Positions 47,690 through 55,926 of a stretch of DNA of 64,000 nucleotides are shown piece by piece. The DNA comes from CAWHJN01 sp963829705. Its GTDB lineage: Bacteria; Bacteroidota; Rhodothermia; Rhodothermales; BA12. The DNA is taken from positions 1,674,001 through 1,738,000 of the forward strand of contig CAWHJN010000005.1 in assembly GCA_963829705.1 (NCBI GenBank), written 5' to 3'. A program made the position numbers and the translations under genes. Positions within the stretch are counted from its first letter, which is position 1. Each line of letters opens with the position of its first letter. The notes under the pieces are model-generated. The model was not told the origin of the DNA. It saw only the letters and a program-made list of their open reading frames with translations, and searched no databases.

Positions 47690-48953
47690 CGCTCAGAATG
47701 TCGCACTCAGCACCCGCGTCGAGCGCCACCGCGCGGGCGGCAGCGACGTGTGGGCGCTCGCGCTCGACGTGCCCGACGCCGTCTCGTTCGCCGGGTCGCT
47801 CGTCACCGGAGCCGATCTCGGGACCTCCGAGCGGCAGATGCAGCGCTTCGCCGCCCGGCTGCTGGACCGCGGATCGGAGCGCCGCGACCGCTTCGAGATC
47901 GCCGAGTGGCTGGAGAGCCGGGGGGCGAGCCTCCACTTTTCGAGCCAGGAAGGGCGCGTCGCCTTCAGCGGGCGTGCGCTCCGCGCCGACGTGCCGGAGG
48001 TGATCGCGTTGGCCGCAGAACTGCTCGCCCATCCAAGCTTCGACGCCGACGAGGTCGAGAAGGTGCGCCGTGAACTCGACGCCTCCATCCGGCAGGCGCG
48101 CTCCGACACGGGCTTCCTCGCCGGTGCCGCCCTCAGCCGACGCGTCTACGATCCGCGCCACCCGGGCTACCGGATGCCGCTGGACGAGAAGGCGCAGCAA
48201 CTCGCCGCCATCGGACGCGACGACCTCGTGGCGTTCCACCGCTCGCGCATGGCCCCGCGCCCCGTGTTGCTGGCACTCGCGGGCGACCTGACAGGCCTCG
48301 ACCCTGCCGCGCTGCTCGGGCATTTCCCCGACGCCACGCCCGCGAGCGCGCCGCCACCTCCCGGGGTGGCAACGCACGTCGAAGGACGCGAGCGCCTCGA
48401 CGTGGCCGATAAACCCAACCTCGACGTGCAGATCGGGCAGGGCGTCGCGCTCGCCCGTCACGACGCCGACTTCATCCCGCTCTACGTGGGATTGTATGCG
48501 CTCGGCGGCAACTTCTCCGCCCGACTCATGCAGGACGTGCGCGACAAACGCGGGCTCACCTACGGCATCCGGGCGGGGATGGAGTATGTCGACAAGGACC
48601 AGCAGGGCCACTGGAGCGCCCGCGCCACCTTCAGCACCGCCGACCTCGCGCGGGGCATCGAGGCGACGATGGATGTGCTCCGGCAGTGGGTAGACGAAGG
48701 GCTGACGCCGGAGGAAACCGAGAGCGTGCGCGAGACGCTGCTGGGCACCTACGACGTGAGCCTGTCGTCCACGGGTGCGCTGGCCTCACGCCTGCTCACG
48801 CGCGCCGAGCAAGGCTTCGGCCCCGACTACCTCGACGGCTACCGCGACGAACTCCGCGCCGCCACGACCGCGCAGATCAACGAGGCCATCCGCCGGCACG
48901 TCTACCCCGACGCCGTGCTGGTGGCCAGCGCGGGCGCGCATCCCGCGCCGTGA
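47682..48953 (+). CDS. M16-family peptidase homologue, non-catalytic partner
   Basis: The 423-residue protein has the M16 fold but lacks HxxEH; the equivalent region reads MQRFAARLLDRGSE. The R/Y pair region of the C-terminal domain is present (DVRDKRGLTYGIRAGME), which in inactive partners helps substrate binding. The ATG at 47682 overlaps the upstream M16 gene by eight bases, and GGAGGG at about 47671 provides its ribosome site. Both genes should be co-translated. Confidence 0.92.
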   Translation: MSDAQNVALSTRVERHRAGGSDVWALALDVPDAVSFAGSLVTGADLGTSERQMQRFAARLLDRGSERRDRFEIAEWLESRGASLHFSSQEGRVAFSGRALRADVPEVIALAAELLAHPSFDADEVEKVRRELDASIRQARSDTGFLAGAALSRRVYDPRHPGYRMPLDEKAQQLAAIGRDDLVAFHRSRMAPRPVLLALAGDLTGLDPAALLGHFPDATPASAPPPPGVATHVEGRERLDVADKPNLDVQIGQGVALARHDADFIPLYVGLYALGGNFSARLMQDVRDKRGLTYGIRAGMEYVDKDQQGHWSARATFSTADLARGIEATMDVLRQWVDEGLTPEETESVRETLLGTYDVSLSSTGALASRLLTRAEQGFGPDYLDGYRDELRAATTAQINEAIRRHVYPDAVLVASAGAHPAP

Positions 48954-49099
48954 CGGGTTCCTTACAGCCCACCGGGGACACGTCACCGCTTCATCACGAT
49001 CTGCACGGCTCCTTCGCAGAAGCGTCTGAGTAAAGGACTTAACCACCGCCCGGAATCTCCAGGCGGTTCGTTTTCCGAACATCAGACGCGTACAGATAC

Positions 49100-49684
49100 A
49101 TGAGTGCCCGACTCGACCAGATCACCAAGCACCTCGCCGACATGCACGCCCTCGAGAAGCACATTCTCGAAGCCGTCGAGCGCCAGCGGGGCAACGATAC
49201 CGTTCGCAACCACATCCACGTCAACAAAGCGCTCATCGAGATCGAGCGCGTGCTCAACGAGCACACCGACCACCTCGCTCGAATGTCGCAGGACTACGGC
49301 AGCGAGGGCGAATCCATGTTCAAGAAAGCCGTTACCACTGTGGCGGGCATCGCCGCCGGGCTCTACGACCAGGTGCGCGACGACACCATGACGCGGATGC
49401 TGCGCGACGATTACACCGCCCTCAGCCTCACGGCGATGGGCTATACGGCGATGCACGCTTTTGCGCTCGCCATCAAGGAGACGCGCATGGCCGACGTGGC
49501 CCTCACGCACCTCAAGCACATCACCCCGCTGCTCGTCGAGATCAGCAAAATCATCCCGCTCACGACGGTCGAGGAGACCGCCACCGACCACGACGGCTTC
49601 GCCGTGGACACGACCGTAGGCGACGAAGCGGTGCGTAATACGCAGCGCGCCTGGGATCGGGACGTTACCGCGAGTGTCGCCTGA
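49100..49684 (+). CDS. Helical-bundle protein, possibly ferritin-like
   Basis: This 194-residue soluble protein is almost wholly alpha-helical, with conserved-looking Glu and His at helix spacing (MHALEKHILEAVERQ, EIERVLNEHTDHLARM, HLKHITPLLVEISK). The pattern recalls DUF892/YciF or other ferritin-like four-helix bundles, but I cannot assign a family with certainty. It has no signal peptide or membrane helix. It stands between the M16 pair and a histidine kinase with gaps over 140 bp on both sides. A stress or metal-binding role is a guess. Confidence 0.75.
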   Translation: MSARLDQITKHLADMHALEKHILEAVERQRGNDTVRNHIHVNKALIEIERVLNEHTDHLARMSQDYGSEGESMFKKAVTTVAGIAAGLYDQVRDDTMTRMLRDDYTALSLTAMGYTAMHAFALAIKETRMADVALTHLKHITPLLVEISKIIPLTTVEETATDHDGFAVDTTVGDEAVRNTQRAWDRDVTASVA

Positions 49685-49861
49685 CACTTCCGGAGCGCCC
49701 ACCATTCACCCGGTGAGGGTGAGGGAGCGAGAAGGGCTGATCGCCAGGTATGGCGGTCGGCCCTTCTCTGTTAGTTGGAGGTTGGAGGGTGGAGGTTGGA
49801 GATTAGGGCCGGAACGACGTGCTCCTTCAATCTCCACCCTCTTGTTTCCACCCTCCGACAC

Positions 49862-51214
49862 ATGCGTGCTTACCGCTGGTCATTGAACGTCAAGCTCGGG
49901 CTGGTGCTGTTCGCCGTCGCCATCGCGCTGGCGTCGCTCGTCTACACGCACAGCGTCGTGGAAAAGCTGCGGACGCGCGAGGCGTTTTTGATCGAATTGT
50001 GGGCGGGCGCGCAGAAGGAACTGGCTATGGCACAGTCGCAGTCGCAGAACCCGCACACCGAGGCGTTGCAGGCGCTCGAAGCGTTCCTCGCGGGCGACGA
50101 TGCCCGCCAGCACGCCGGTTTCCTCGATGCCGTGCGGTGGGCACAGACGATGCCGCCGCCCGCCGAGGTCAACTTCATCACCGAGCGCATCCTGCGGCCC
50201 AACCTGTTCGGCATCCCCGCCATCGTCACCACCGAAGGCGGCACACCCGTCATCTGGCGCAATCTGCCTATCGACTCGACCCTCATCGGGGCCTCTTCCG
50301 ATGACTCGGTGCGGATTCTGAGCAAGCTGGAGGTTTTCAAGCGCGAGATGGACGCCGTTCACGCGCCCGTCCCCATCGAGATCAGCTTTCCCGGCCCGCC
50401 GCCGATGGAGCTGCGGCAGGCGCTGCACTACGGCGAATCGGATCTCGTGCGGGCGCTGCGGCTGTTTCCGTACGTGCAACTGGGTTTCGTGGGGCTGTTC
50501 GTGCTGCTGGGCTACGTCAGTTTCTCGTACGTGCGGCGCAGCGAGCAGCGCAGCCTGTGGGTGGGCATGGCAAAGGAAGCCGCGCACCAACTCGGCACGC
50601 CGCTGTCGAGCCTGATGGGCTGGAACGAACTCATGCGCGACACCGAACTGAGCCCGCTCCAGCAGGAAGCCGTGCGCGAAACCGACCGCGACATCGAGCG
50701 GCTGCGGCGCGTGGCCAGCCGCTTTTCCGACATCGGCTCGGTGCCCCGGCTGGAGGTGCAGCCCGTCGCGCCCATCGTCGAGAACGTAGCGACCTACGTG
50801 CGCCGACGGATGCCGCAACTGGGCAGGCCCGTCGCCCTCACGGTCAACGTCGATCCTGCGCTGCGGGCGCGCATCAACGCGGAGTTGTTCGAGTGGGTGG
50901 TCGAAAACCTTCTCAAAAACGCCCTCGACGCCATGGAGCGCGCCGATGGTAAAATCTCCATCGTGGGATTCCTCGAAGCCGATCGGGTCGTGATCGATGT
51001 GGCCGACAACGGCAAGGGCATCGACCGGCGCAATTTCCGTAACGTGTTCCGGCCCGGCTACAGCAGCAAAAAACGCGGCTGGGGACTGGGGCTCAGTCTC
51101 GCCCGCCGCATCGTCGAGGACTACCACGGCGGGCGCATCCGCCTGCTGCAATCGCGCACCGGCACAGACAGCGGAACGACCTTTCGCATCGAACTCGACG
51201 CGGCGGGTCGATAG
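49862..51214 (+). CDS. Membrane sensor histidine kinase
   Basis: This 450-residue kinase has two membrane helices (about 10-28 and 204-224) enclosing a periplasmic sensor of about 175 residues. The HisKA box is AKEAAHQLGTPLSSLMGW, with the phospho-His. The HATPase domain shows ENLLKNALDAM (N box), DNGKGID (G1) and GWGLGLSLARRIVEDY (G2). No response regulator gene is next to it, so the partner is elsewhere. The start was placed at MRAYRWSLNV because the in-frame extension is intergenic repeat sequence. Confidence 0.92.
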   Translation: MRAYRWSLNVKLGLVLFAVAIALASLVYTHSVVEKLRTREAFLIELWAGAQKELAMAQSQSQNPHTEALQALEAFLAGDDARQHAGFLDAVRWAQTMPPPAEVNFITERILRPNLFGIPAIVTTEGGTPVIWRNLPIDSTLIGASSDDSVRILSKLEVFKREMDAVHAPVPIEISFPGPPPMELRQALHYGESDLVRALRLFPYVQLGFVGLFVLLGYVSFSYVRRSEQRSLWVGMAKEAAHQLGTPLSSLMGWNELMRDTELSPLQQEAVRETDRDIERLRRVASRFSDIGSVPRLEVQPVAPIVENVATYVRRRMPQLGRPVALTVNVDPALRARINAELFEWVVENLLKNALDAMERADGKISIVGFLEADRVVIDVADNGKGIDRRNFRNVFRPGYSSKKRGWGLGLSLARRIVEDYHGGRIRLLQSRTGTDSGTTFRIELDAAGR

Positions 51215-51298
51215 GCATGCGTCGTCTGCCCGTGGAGGAAAGCGCAGGTAGGTGCGGGGTACGCACTCGTTTCCAACGGTACCTCGAACCCCGTAACG

Positions 51299-52513
51299 CT
51301 ACGGAGTAATGCGCTGCGCGAGCGAGGGGTCGAGGGTGGGGGTGACGGCGAGGTACACGTCGTCGCGGCTGCGCCAGAGGAGCACCTGGGTGCCGCGCAC
51401 GTCGTGGAGGTCGAAATGCTGGTCGTCCTCGAGCTGGCGCAGTACGTCTGGTTCGAGCGTGGCGCGGCGAGTCGTCTGGTCGAGCATCGAGTAGGTGAGG
51501 ACGTAGAGCGTGAGCGGGTCGCCGTCGTCGGAGGTGTAGCGGAAGACGGGTACACTCACGCCGTCGGTGATGTCGGCGAGGCCAGTGCCGTCGAGCGTAT
51601 AGCCCTGGATGTCGGGCAGGGACAGCCGCCATCCCATATGCAGTTCCACGAACGCCTGCGCTTCGAGGGCATCGCGCGTCTGGAAGTTCACCGTGGCGTC
51701 CGCCGCGTGGCGTGCCACCAGGGCGACGAGGCTCGTCTCCTCCGCGCGGGCAGGGCGGCGAAGCAGGAGGAAGATGGAGAGGCCCACGATGGTGAGCAGC
51801 AGCGCCGCGTACCCCGCCCGCACCCAGCGGTGCAGCCTCGACGGCGGCAGCGCGGCCTCGCCGGGAGGCGGAGCGGCAGGCGGCGGGTCGAGCGTGGCGC
51901 GGAGGGCGGCGGGCACGGGCGTCAGTTCCTCCTGAAACGCCGTCAGGATACCGCGTCGCAGCGTATCGGAGGTGAGCAGTTCGTCCGTCATGGCACGCTC
52001 GTGGACGGACACGGACGCCAGTACGCGCTGCCGCAGCGTGTCACGTGCGGCCTGGTAGCGCGCGCACGCGACGGCCTCCTCTACGCCGAGCACGCGGGCA
52101 GCCTCGGCACAGTCCAGGCCCTCGACGTCGCACAGGAGTAGCAGCAGGCGCTCCGACGTGTTCAGCGACACCAGCGCGGGCGGCAGGTGCAGTTCGATAA
52201 AGCGGTGCGCGTGGCGCTCGCGGCTGGCGGCGAGGTCGTCGGGCGCGTCGTGGTGCCAGTCGGCAGGGGCGTCATCGGGGGCCGGCGTCGTGGGCGGCTC
52301 GCCGCGCTCCTCGCGCCGCACGTCGAGCAGCAGGCGGTAGAGGTAAAACCGCCCGGCGTCGCCCTCGGGCACGGCGGCGAGGCTGTCGAAGGCCCGCTCG
52401 TAGGTGGCTCGCACCAGCCGCGCCGCCGCCGTGGGGTCGGGCGTGACGAGCTGGGCGAAGGCGTAGACCTTGCCCAGGTGATGCAAGAGCGTGTCGGGAG
52501 CCACCGGGGTCAT
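51299..52513 (-). CDS. Sigma-factor-like domain fused to a membrane helix and extracytoplasmic domain
   Basis: Residues 1-80 resemble the ECF sigma2 region (VYAFAQLVTPDPTAAARLV). Residues about 120-170 carry a sigma4-like HTH (LNTSERLLLLLCDVEGLDCAEAARVLGVEEAVACARY). A Pro-rich linker and a membrane helix at about 233-255 (YAALLLTIVGLSIFLLL) follow. The final 150 residues form an extracytoplasmic beta-rich domain. Putting a sigma-like module and an anti-sigma-like membrane topology in one chain is unusual. It may be a self-tethered regulator. Its stop is followed in the gap by a repeat shared with 31860, and its start overlaps the SAM hydrolase stop by four bases. Confidence 0.72.
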   Translation of the reverse strand: MTPVAPDTLLHHLGKVYAFAQLVTPDPTAAARLVRATYERAFDSLAAVPEGDAGRFYLYRLLLDVRREERGEPPTTPAPDDAPADWHHDAPDDLAASRERHAHRFIELHLPPALVSLNTSERLLLLLCDVEGLDCAEAARVLGVEEAVACARYQAARDTLRQRVLASVSVHERAMTDELLTSDTLRRGILTAFQEELTPVPAALRATLDPPPAAPPPGEAALPPSRLHRWVRAGYAALLLTIVGLSIFLLLRRPARAEETSLVALVARHAADATVNFQTRDALEAQAFVELHMGWRLSLPDIQGYTLDGTGLADITDGVSVPVFRYTSDDGDPLTLYVLTYSMLDQTTRRATLEPDVLRQLEDDQHFDLHDVRGTQVLLWRSRDDVYLAVTPTLDPSLAQRITP

Positions 52514-53310
52514 GCAGCCTGCGCGGTGTAGACGAGTGTGACGGGGGCGCCCCGGTGGATGGCGAGCAGTTCCGCCGCGTTGCCGCCGTTGACAGCGACT
52601 TCCAGCAGCCCGGCGCTGCCGTAGAGCAGCAGCGGATCGCCCTGCACGGCGTCGGCATAGGTGCGCGAGAGCGCTGTGACGGTCGTGTTGCCGACGTAGC
52701 AGCGGACGGGCCTGCCACCGCGGTGTTCTTCGACGTGCTCGGGCCGAATGTTCGAGATGCAGTTGCCGTAGCGGTCGATGTGGATGACGAAGCCGCGCAC
52801 GCCCTCGGCATCCACCAGCGGCATCGGCCAGCGGAGTGGGCGGAGGCGGTGCAGCGGCGAGCCGACGGCCTGCAACGGGTAGCCCGCCGCGAGGTACGAC
52901 GCCACCGGTGCGAACACGTCGCGTCCGTGGAAGGTGGGCGTGGGGTCGGGCACGCGCCAGTACTCGGGGCGGTCGAGCACGACGGCCTCGTCGAAGCCCT
53001 CCTCACCCAGCACAAGGGCGAACACCCCGTTGTCCGGTCCTACGAAGAGTTGCTGGCCCGCCCGCACGGCGATGGGATGGCGGGGCGTGCCCACGCCGGG
53101 ATCGACGACGACGACGTGAACGGTGCCGTCCGGGAAAAAGCGGTACGCCTCGCGCAGCACGAAGGCCGCGTGCATCACGTCCTGCGGCGGCACCTCGTGC
53201 GTCAGGTCCACGAACGTGGCTTCCGGCTGGAGGCAGAGCACGCAGCCTTTCATCGCGGGCACATAGGGATCGCGAGTGCCGAAATCGGTCGTGAACGTCA
53301 GGAGAGGCAT
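52510..53310 (-). CDS. SAM hydrolase/hydroxide adenosyltransferase (DUF62)
   Basis: This 266-residue protein belongs to the family related to fluorinase and chlorinase. It has TFTTDFGTRDPYV, DLTHEVPPQDV, VVVDPGVGT, FVGPDNGVFA and the C-terminal IDRYGNCISNI. These enzymes split S-adenosylmethionine into adenosine and methionine using water activated by an Asp/Arg/His set. The start at MPLLTF was chosen because ten upstream residues are not conserved. Its stop overlaps the start of the sigma-like fusion gene. Confidence 0.93.
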   Translation of the reverse strand: MPLLTFTTDFGTRDPYVPAMKGCVLCLQPEATFVDLTHEVPPQDVMHAAFVLREAYRFFPDGTVHVVVVDPGVGTPRHPIAVRAGQQLFVGPDNGVFALVLGEEGFDEAVVLDRPEYWRVPDPTPTFHGRDVFAPVASYLAAGYPLQAVGSPLHRLRPLRWPMPLVDAEGVRGFVIHIDRYGNCISNIRPEHVEEHRGGRPVRCYVGNTTVTALSRTYADAVQGDPLLLYGSAGLLEVAVNGGNAAELLAIHRGAPVTLVYTAQAA

Positions 53311-53442
53311 GCAGGAAAAGCAACGTCGGGCGTCGGGCAAAGGTAACGTCCCCGTCGGCGCGCCGTGCCGGGCCGCGTGCGAACTTCCTTCGAGATGGCG
53401 TTTTCATAACTTTCATCTTCCGCTGAAAACCTCCGCAACGCG

Positions 53443-54048
53443 ATGCCTTCACCGCCCGACCCCACCGACGCCTGGGGTGCGCTCCGACCCGCGCACCGCG
53501 ACGCCGTGGAGCGTTTCGTCCTCTTCTGGGGCGAGATGGCCTCCAACTGGGGCATCAACCGCACGATGGCGCAGATCCATGCGCTGCTCTATTGCAGCGA
53601 AGAGCCGCTCGACACCGACGTCATCATGCAGCGCCTGCACATCAGCCGGGGCAACGCCAACATGAACCTCAGGTCGCTGATGGCCTGGAACCTGGCCCGG
53701 AAGGTCCACCTGCCGGGCTCGCGCAAGGATTTCTACTACGCCGAGAAGAACGTCTGGGAGATCACCGCGCAGATCATGCGCGAGCGCGAGCGGCGCGAGT
53801 TCGAACCCGTCGTGGCGCAGATCGAGTCGTGCCGAACGCTGCTGCGCGACGGCGGCCCGCTGACCGACGACGAGCGGCAGTTCGACGCCCGCATGGCCGA
53901 TTTCGTCGAACTCATGCAGGTGTTCGAGAGCGTCGTGCAGACGCTCTTGCCGCTCGTCCACAGCGGCAACGCCGAGGCCATCCGTGGCATCCTGACGGCG
54001 GCGCAGGCGCTGCTGTCCGCTCCACCCTCAACCCCATCCAGCCCATGA
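53443..54048 (+). CDS. GbsR/MarR-family transcriptional regulator
   Basis: This 201-residue winged-helix regulator has WGINRTMAQIHALLYCS and the recognition region LHISRGNANMNLRSLM, typical of GbsR-type repressors that control choline or glycine betaine and related genes. A helical C-terminal effector and dimer domain follows. Its stop overlaps the YraN start (ATGA at 54045-54048). No osmolyte gene is nearby, so the ligand is unknown. Confidence 0.9.
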   Translation: MPSPPDPTDAWGALRPAHRDAVERFVLFWGEMASNWGINRTMAQIHALLYCSEEPLDTDVIMQRLHISRGNANMNLRSLMAWNLARKVHLPGSRKDFYYAEKNVWEITAQIMRERERREFEPVVAQIESCRTLLRDGGPLTDDERQFDARMADFVELMQVFESVVQTLLPLVHSGNAEAIRGILTAAQALLSAPPSTPSSP

Positions 54049-54425
54049 CCCCGCACGAACTGGGGCAGCGCGGCGAGGCGCTGGCCGCGACGTTTCTGGA
54101 GAACCAGGGCTTCACCGTGCTGGACCGGCAGTACCGCTTCGAGCGCGCCGAGGTAGACCTGGTGTGTTTCGCGCCGTGGCCGGACGATGCCGGGGGCGAG
54201 ATCGTCTTCGTCGAGGTCAAGACGCGGCGTGGGGCCTCGCACGGCGAGCCCGAGGAGGCCGTCACCGACGCCAAGAAGCGCAGCCTCATGAAAGCCGCCG
54301 AGGCGTACCTCTACGAACGTAAACTCGACGGCGCTCCCGCCCGCTTCGACGTCGTCGCCATCCGATGGGAGCGTGACGAGCCCGACATCCGCCACTATCC
54401 GCACGCCTTCGGGATGTTTTTTTGA
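54045..54425 (+). CDS. YraN/UPF0102 nuclease-like protein
   Basis: The 126-residue protein has the restriction-endonuclease-like core of the UPF0102 family: ELGQRGEALAATFL, EVDLVCF, FVEVKTRR and the helix EAVTDAKKRSLMKAAEAYL. The Asp/Glu-x-Lys residues are intact. It is translationally coupled to the upstream regulator. The biological role of the family is not settled; Holliday-junction nuclease activity has been suggested. Confidence 0.93.
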   Translation: MTPHELGQRGEALAATFLENQGFTVLDRQYRFERAEVDLVCFAPWPDDAGGEIVFVEVKTRRGASHGEPEEAVTDAKKRSLMKAAEAYLYERKLDGAPARFDVVAIRWERDEPDIRHYPHAFGMFF

Positions 54426-54514
54426 AGGTCGGAAGTGGAAATGCGGAAGGCGGAACGGGAGATGTGAAGTGTGAGGTAGGGGCGCAACGTTCCCCTCAGC
54501 GCAGCCGAAGGAGC
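54421..54514. repeat. Composite intergenic repeat plus CTCAGCGCAGCCGAAGG motif
   Basis: It begins with the purine-rich leader GAAGGTCGGAAGTGGAAATG followed by GCGGAAGGCGGAACGG and reaches GTAGGGGCGCAACG (54476-54489), whose right arm is degraded. The second motif, CTCAGCGCAGCCGAAGG (54495-54511), recurs as CTGAGCACAACCGAAGG at 58081. Confidence 0.6.
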
Positions 54515-54646
54515 AATGCGCACCGATCGGGAGGCCGCGCGCACGGCATTTGCACGGCACCAGGGGGCGCGGCGGTGGCGCGTCCCGGCGCCGTTCTGCG
54601 CGTATCCTCACCCCAGCCGTCCGCCCCGTTGGACACCTGTGTTGCC

Positions 54647-55861
54647 ATGCTGCTACGCCTCGCCTTCCTTCTGCTGGCCTTCAGCGCCTCTGTCTTCTCT
54701 GCCGCCGCGCAGACCGTGACAGCCTCGGCGCAGGTCACCGACTGGCCGCTCTCGACCATCGACAAAAAGCCCGTCGAGGCGCGCTACTGGCGCGGCTACG
54801 ACATTCTTCCCTTCATCGACGCGTTGACGCTGACGATGGCCGTGACGCCGCAGGCCGAGGCCCCCGAGGTATCGGCGAGCGTCGTGTGGCGCATGGGGCG
54901 CGAGGGCATCAAGCGGGGCCGCCGCGTGCCCGCCGCCGAACTCCCGGCGGGCGTCCACCTCGTGGCCTTCGTGCTGCGCGGTGACGTGATCCAGAACGGC
55001 GCGCGCGTGGCAGGCCTGACGCTCGCCATCGACAGCACGCGCCTCGCGCCGGGCGAGACGCTCGTGCTCGACCCGCTGACGGACTGGGGCACGCTCTTCG
55101 ACGACGTGGGCGCCGAGGAGAGCCGCCGCATCGTCGAAGCGGGCTTCACGCTCGAAAACCTGCAACTCGCCCGCGCCGCCTTCACCGTCTTCCCGACCGG
55201 CACCTCTGCCGCCCCCGATGCCGTGCCCGCCCCAAGCGACCGCCGCTCGCGCGACGAGGACGTGTACCGCACCGTCTACGTCACCGACGTGTGGGTGGAC
55301 GTGGCGTGGAATCTCGGGTGGCTCTTCGGCCCCGACCCGTATCCCGGCAGGCGCGAAAGTGCCCGCGCCCTGGCGCCGCGCGGCGAAACGGGCCGCACCA
55401 CACGCGAGACGAAGAAAAAGGAGGATGAGGAAGAAGACGACAGCGGCGAACTGCTACCCGCCGCCCTGATGGTGGGGGCGGGTGTGGCAGCGCTGGCGGT
55501 GTTCGGCGGCACGGCAGGCTACGTGGCGCAGTCGAACGAGCCCATCGGCGTGGCGGCGGGCTTTCTGCGGAAAGGAGGAGGCGTCATGTTGCAGGCCTCC
55601 GCCAACCCCGCCGCGCTCGGCATGGAGAAACGCGACGAGTCGATGAGCGCGCAGATTATCGGCTTCGCCGGAGGCTACGCCATCCAGCCTGCCGTTGGCC
55701 TTGGCCTCCGCTACCACGAGCGCGCCGGTGCCATGCAGGTCGATCCGGCGGTGACGCTCGGGGCCGTGTGGCGCGGCGGGCCCGTCTCGGCGCTCGTCGG
55801 CTACGAAGTCATCGCGGGCCGCGCCGCCTTCGGGCTGCTGTTTTCGTGGAAGACGCGCTGA
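54647..55861 (+). CDS. Envelope protein of unknown function with C-terminal barrel-like region
   Basis: Residues 1-20 form a signal peptide (MLLRLAFLLLAFSASVFSAA). The N-terminal domain (about 22-215) is beta-rich. A charged linker (KKKEDEEEDDSGE near 260) precedes a Gly-rich hydrophobic segment (LMVGAGVAALAVFGGTAGY). The last 110 residues have amphipathic strands (GGVMLQASANPAALGME, AVGLGLRYHERAGAMQV) and could pair into a small barrel. No family is recognised. Start at 54647 chosen at the signal peptide; the frame extends upstream through intergenic repeat sequence. Confidence 0.78.
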   Translation: MLLRLAFLLLAFSASVFSAAAQTVTASAQVTDWPLSTIDKKPVEARYWRGYDILPFIDALTLTMAVTPQAEAPEVSASVVWRMGREGIKRGRRVPAAELPAGVHLVAFVLRGDVIQNGARVAGLTLAIDSTRLAPGETLVLDPLTDWGTLFDDVGAEESRRIVEAGFTLENLQLARAAFTVFPTGTSAAPDAVPAPSDRRSRDEDVYRTVYVTDVWVDVAWNLGWLFGPDPYPGRRESARALAPRGETGRTTRETKKKEDEEEDDSGELLPAALMVGAGVAALAVFGGTAGYVAQSNEPIGVAAGFLRKGGGVMLQASANPAALGMEKRDESMSAQIIGFAGGYAIQPAVGLGLRYHERAGAMQVDPAVTLGAVWRGGPVSALVGYEVIAGRAAFGLLFSWKTR

Positions 55862-55926
55862 AGCGAAGGGCAGAGGGTACGCGGTGCCGAATGTTCGCTG
55901 GCCGATCGGGCCTCGCACCTCGCCGA

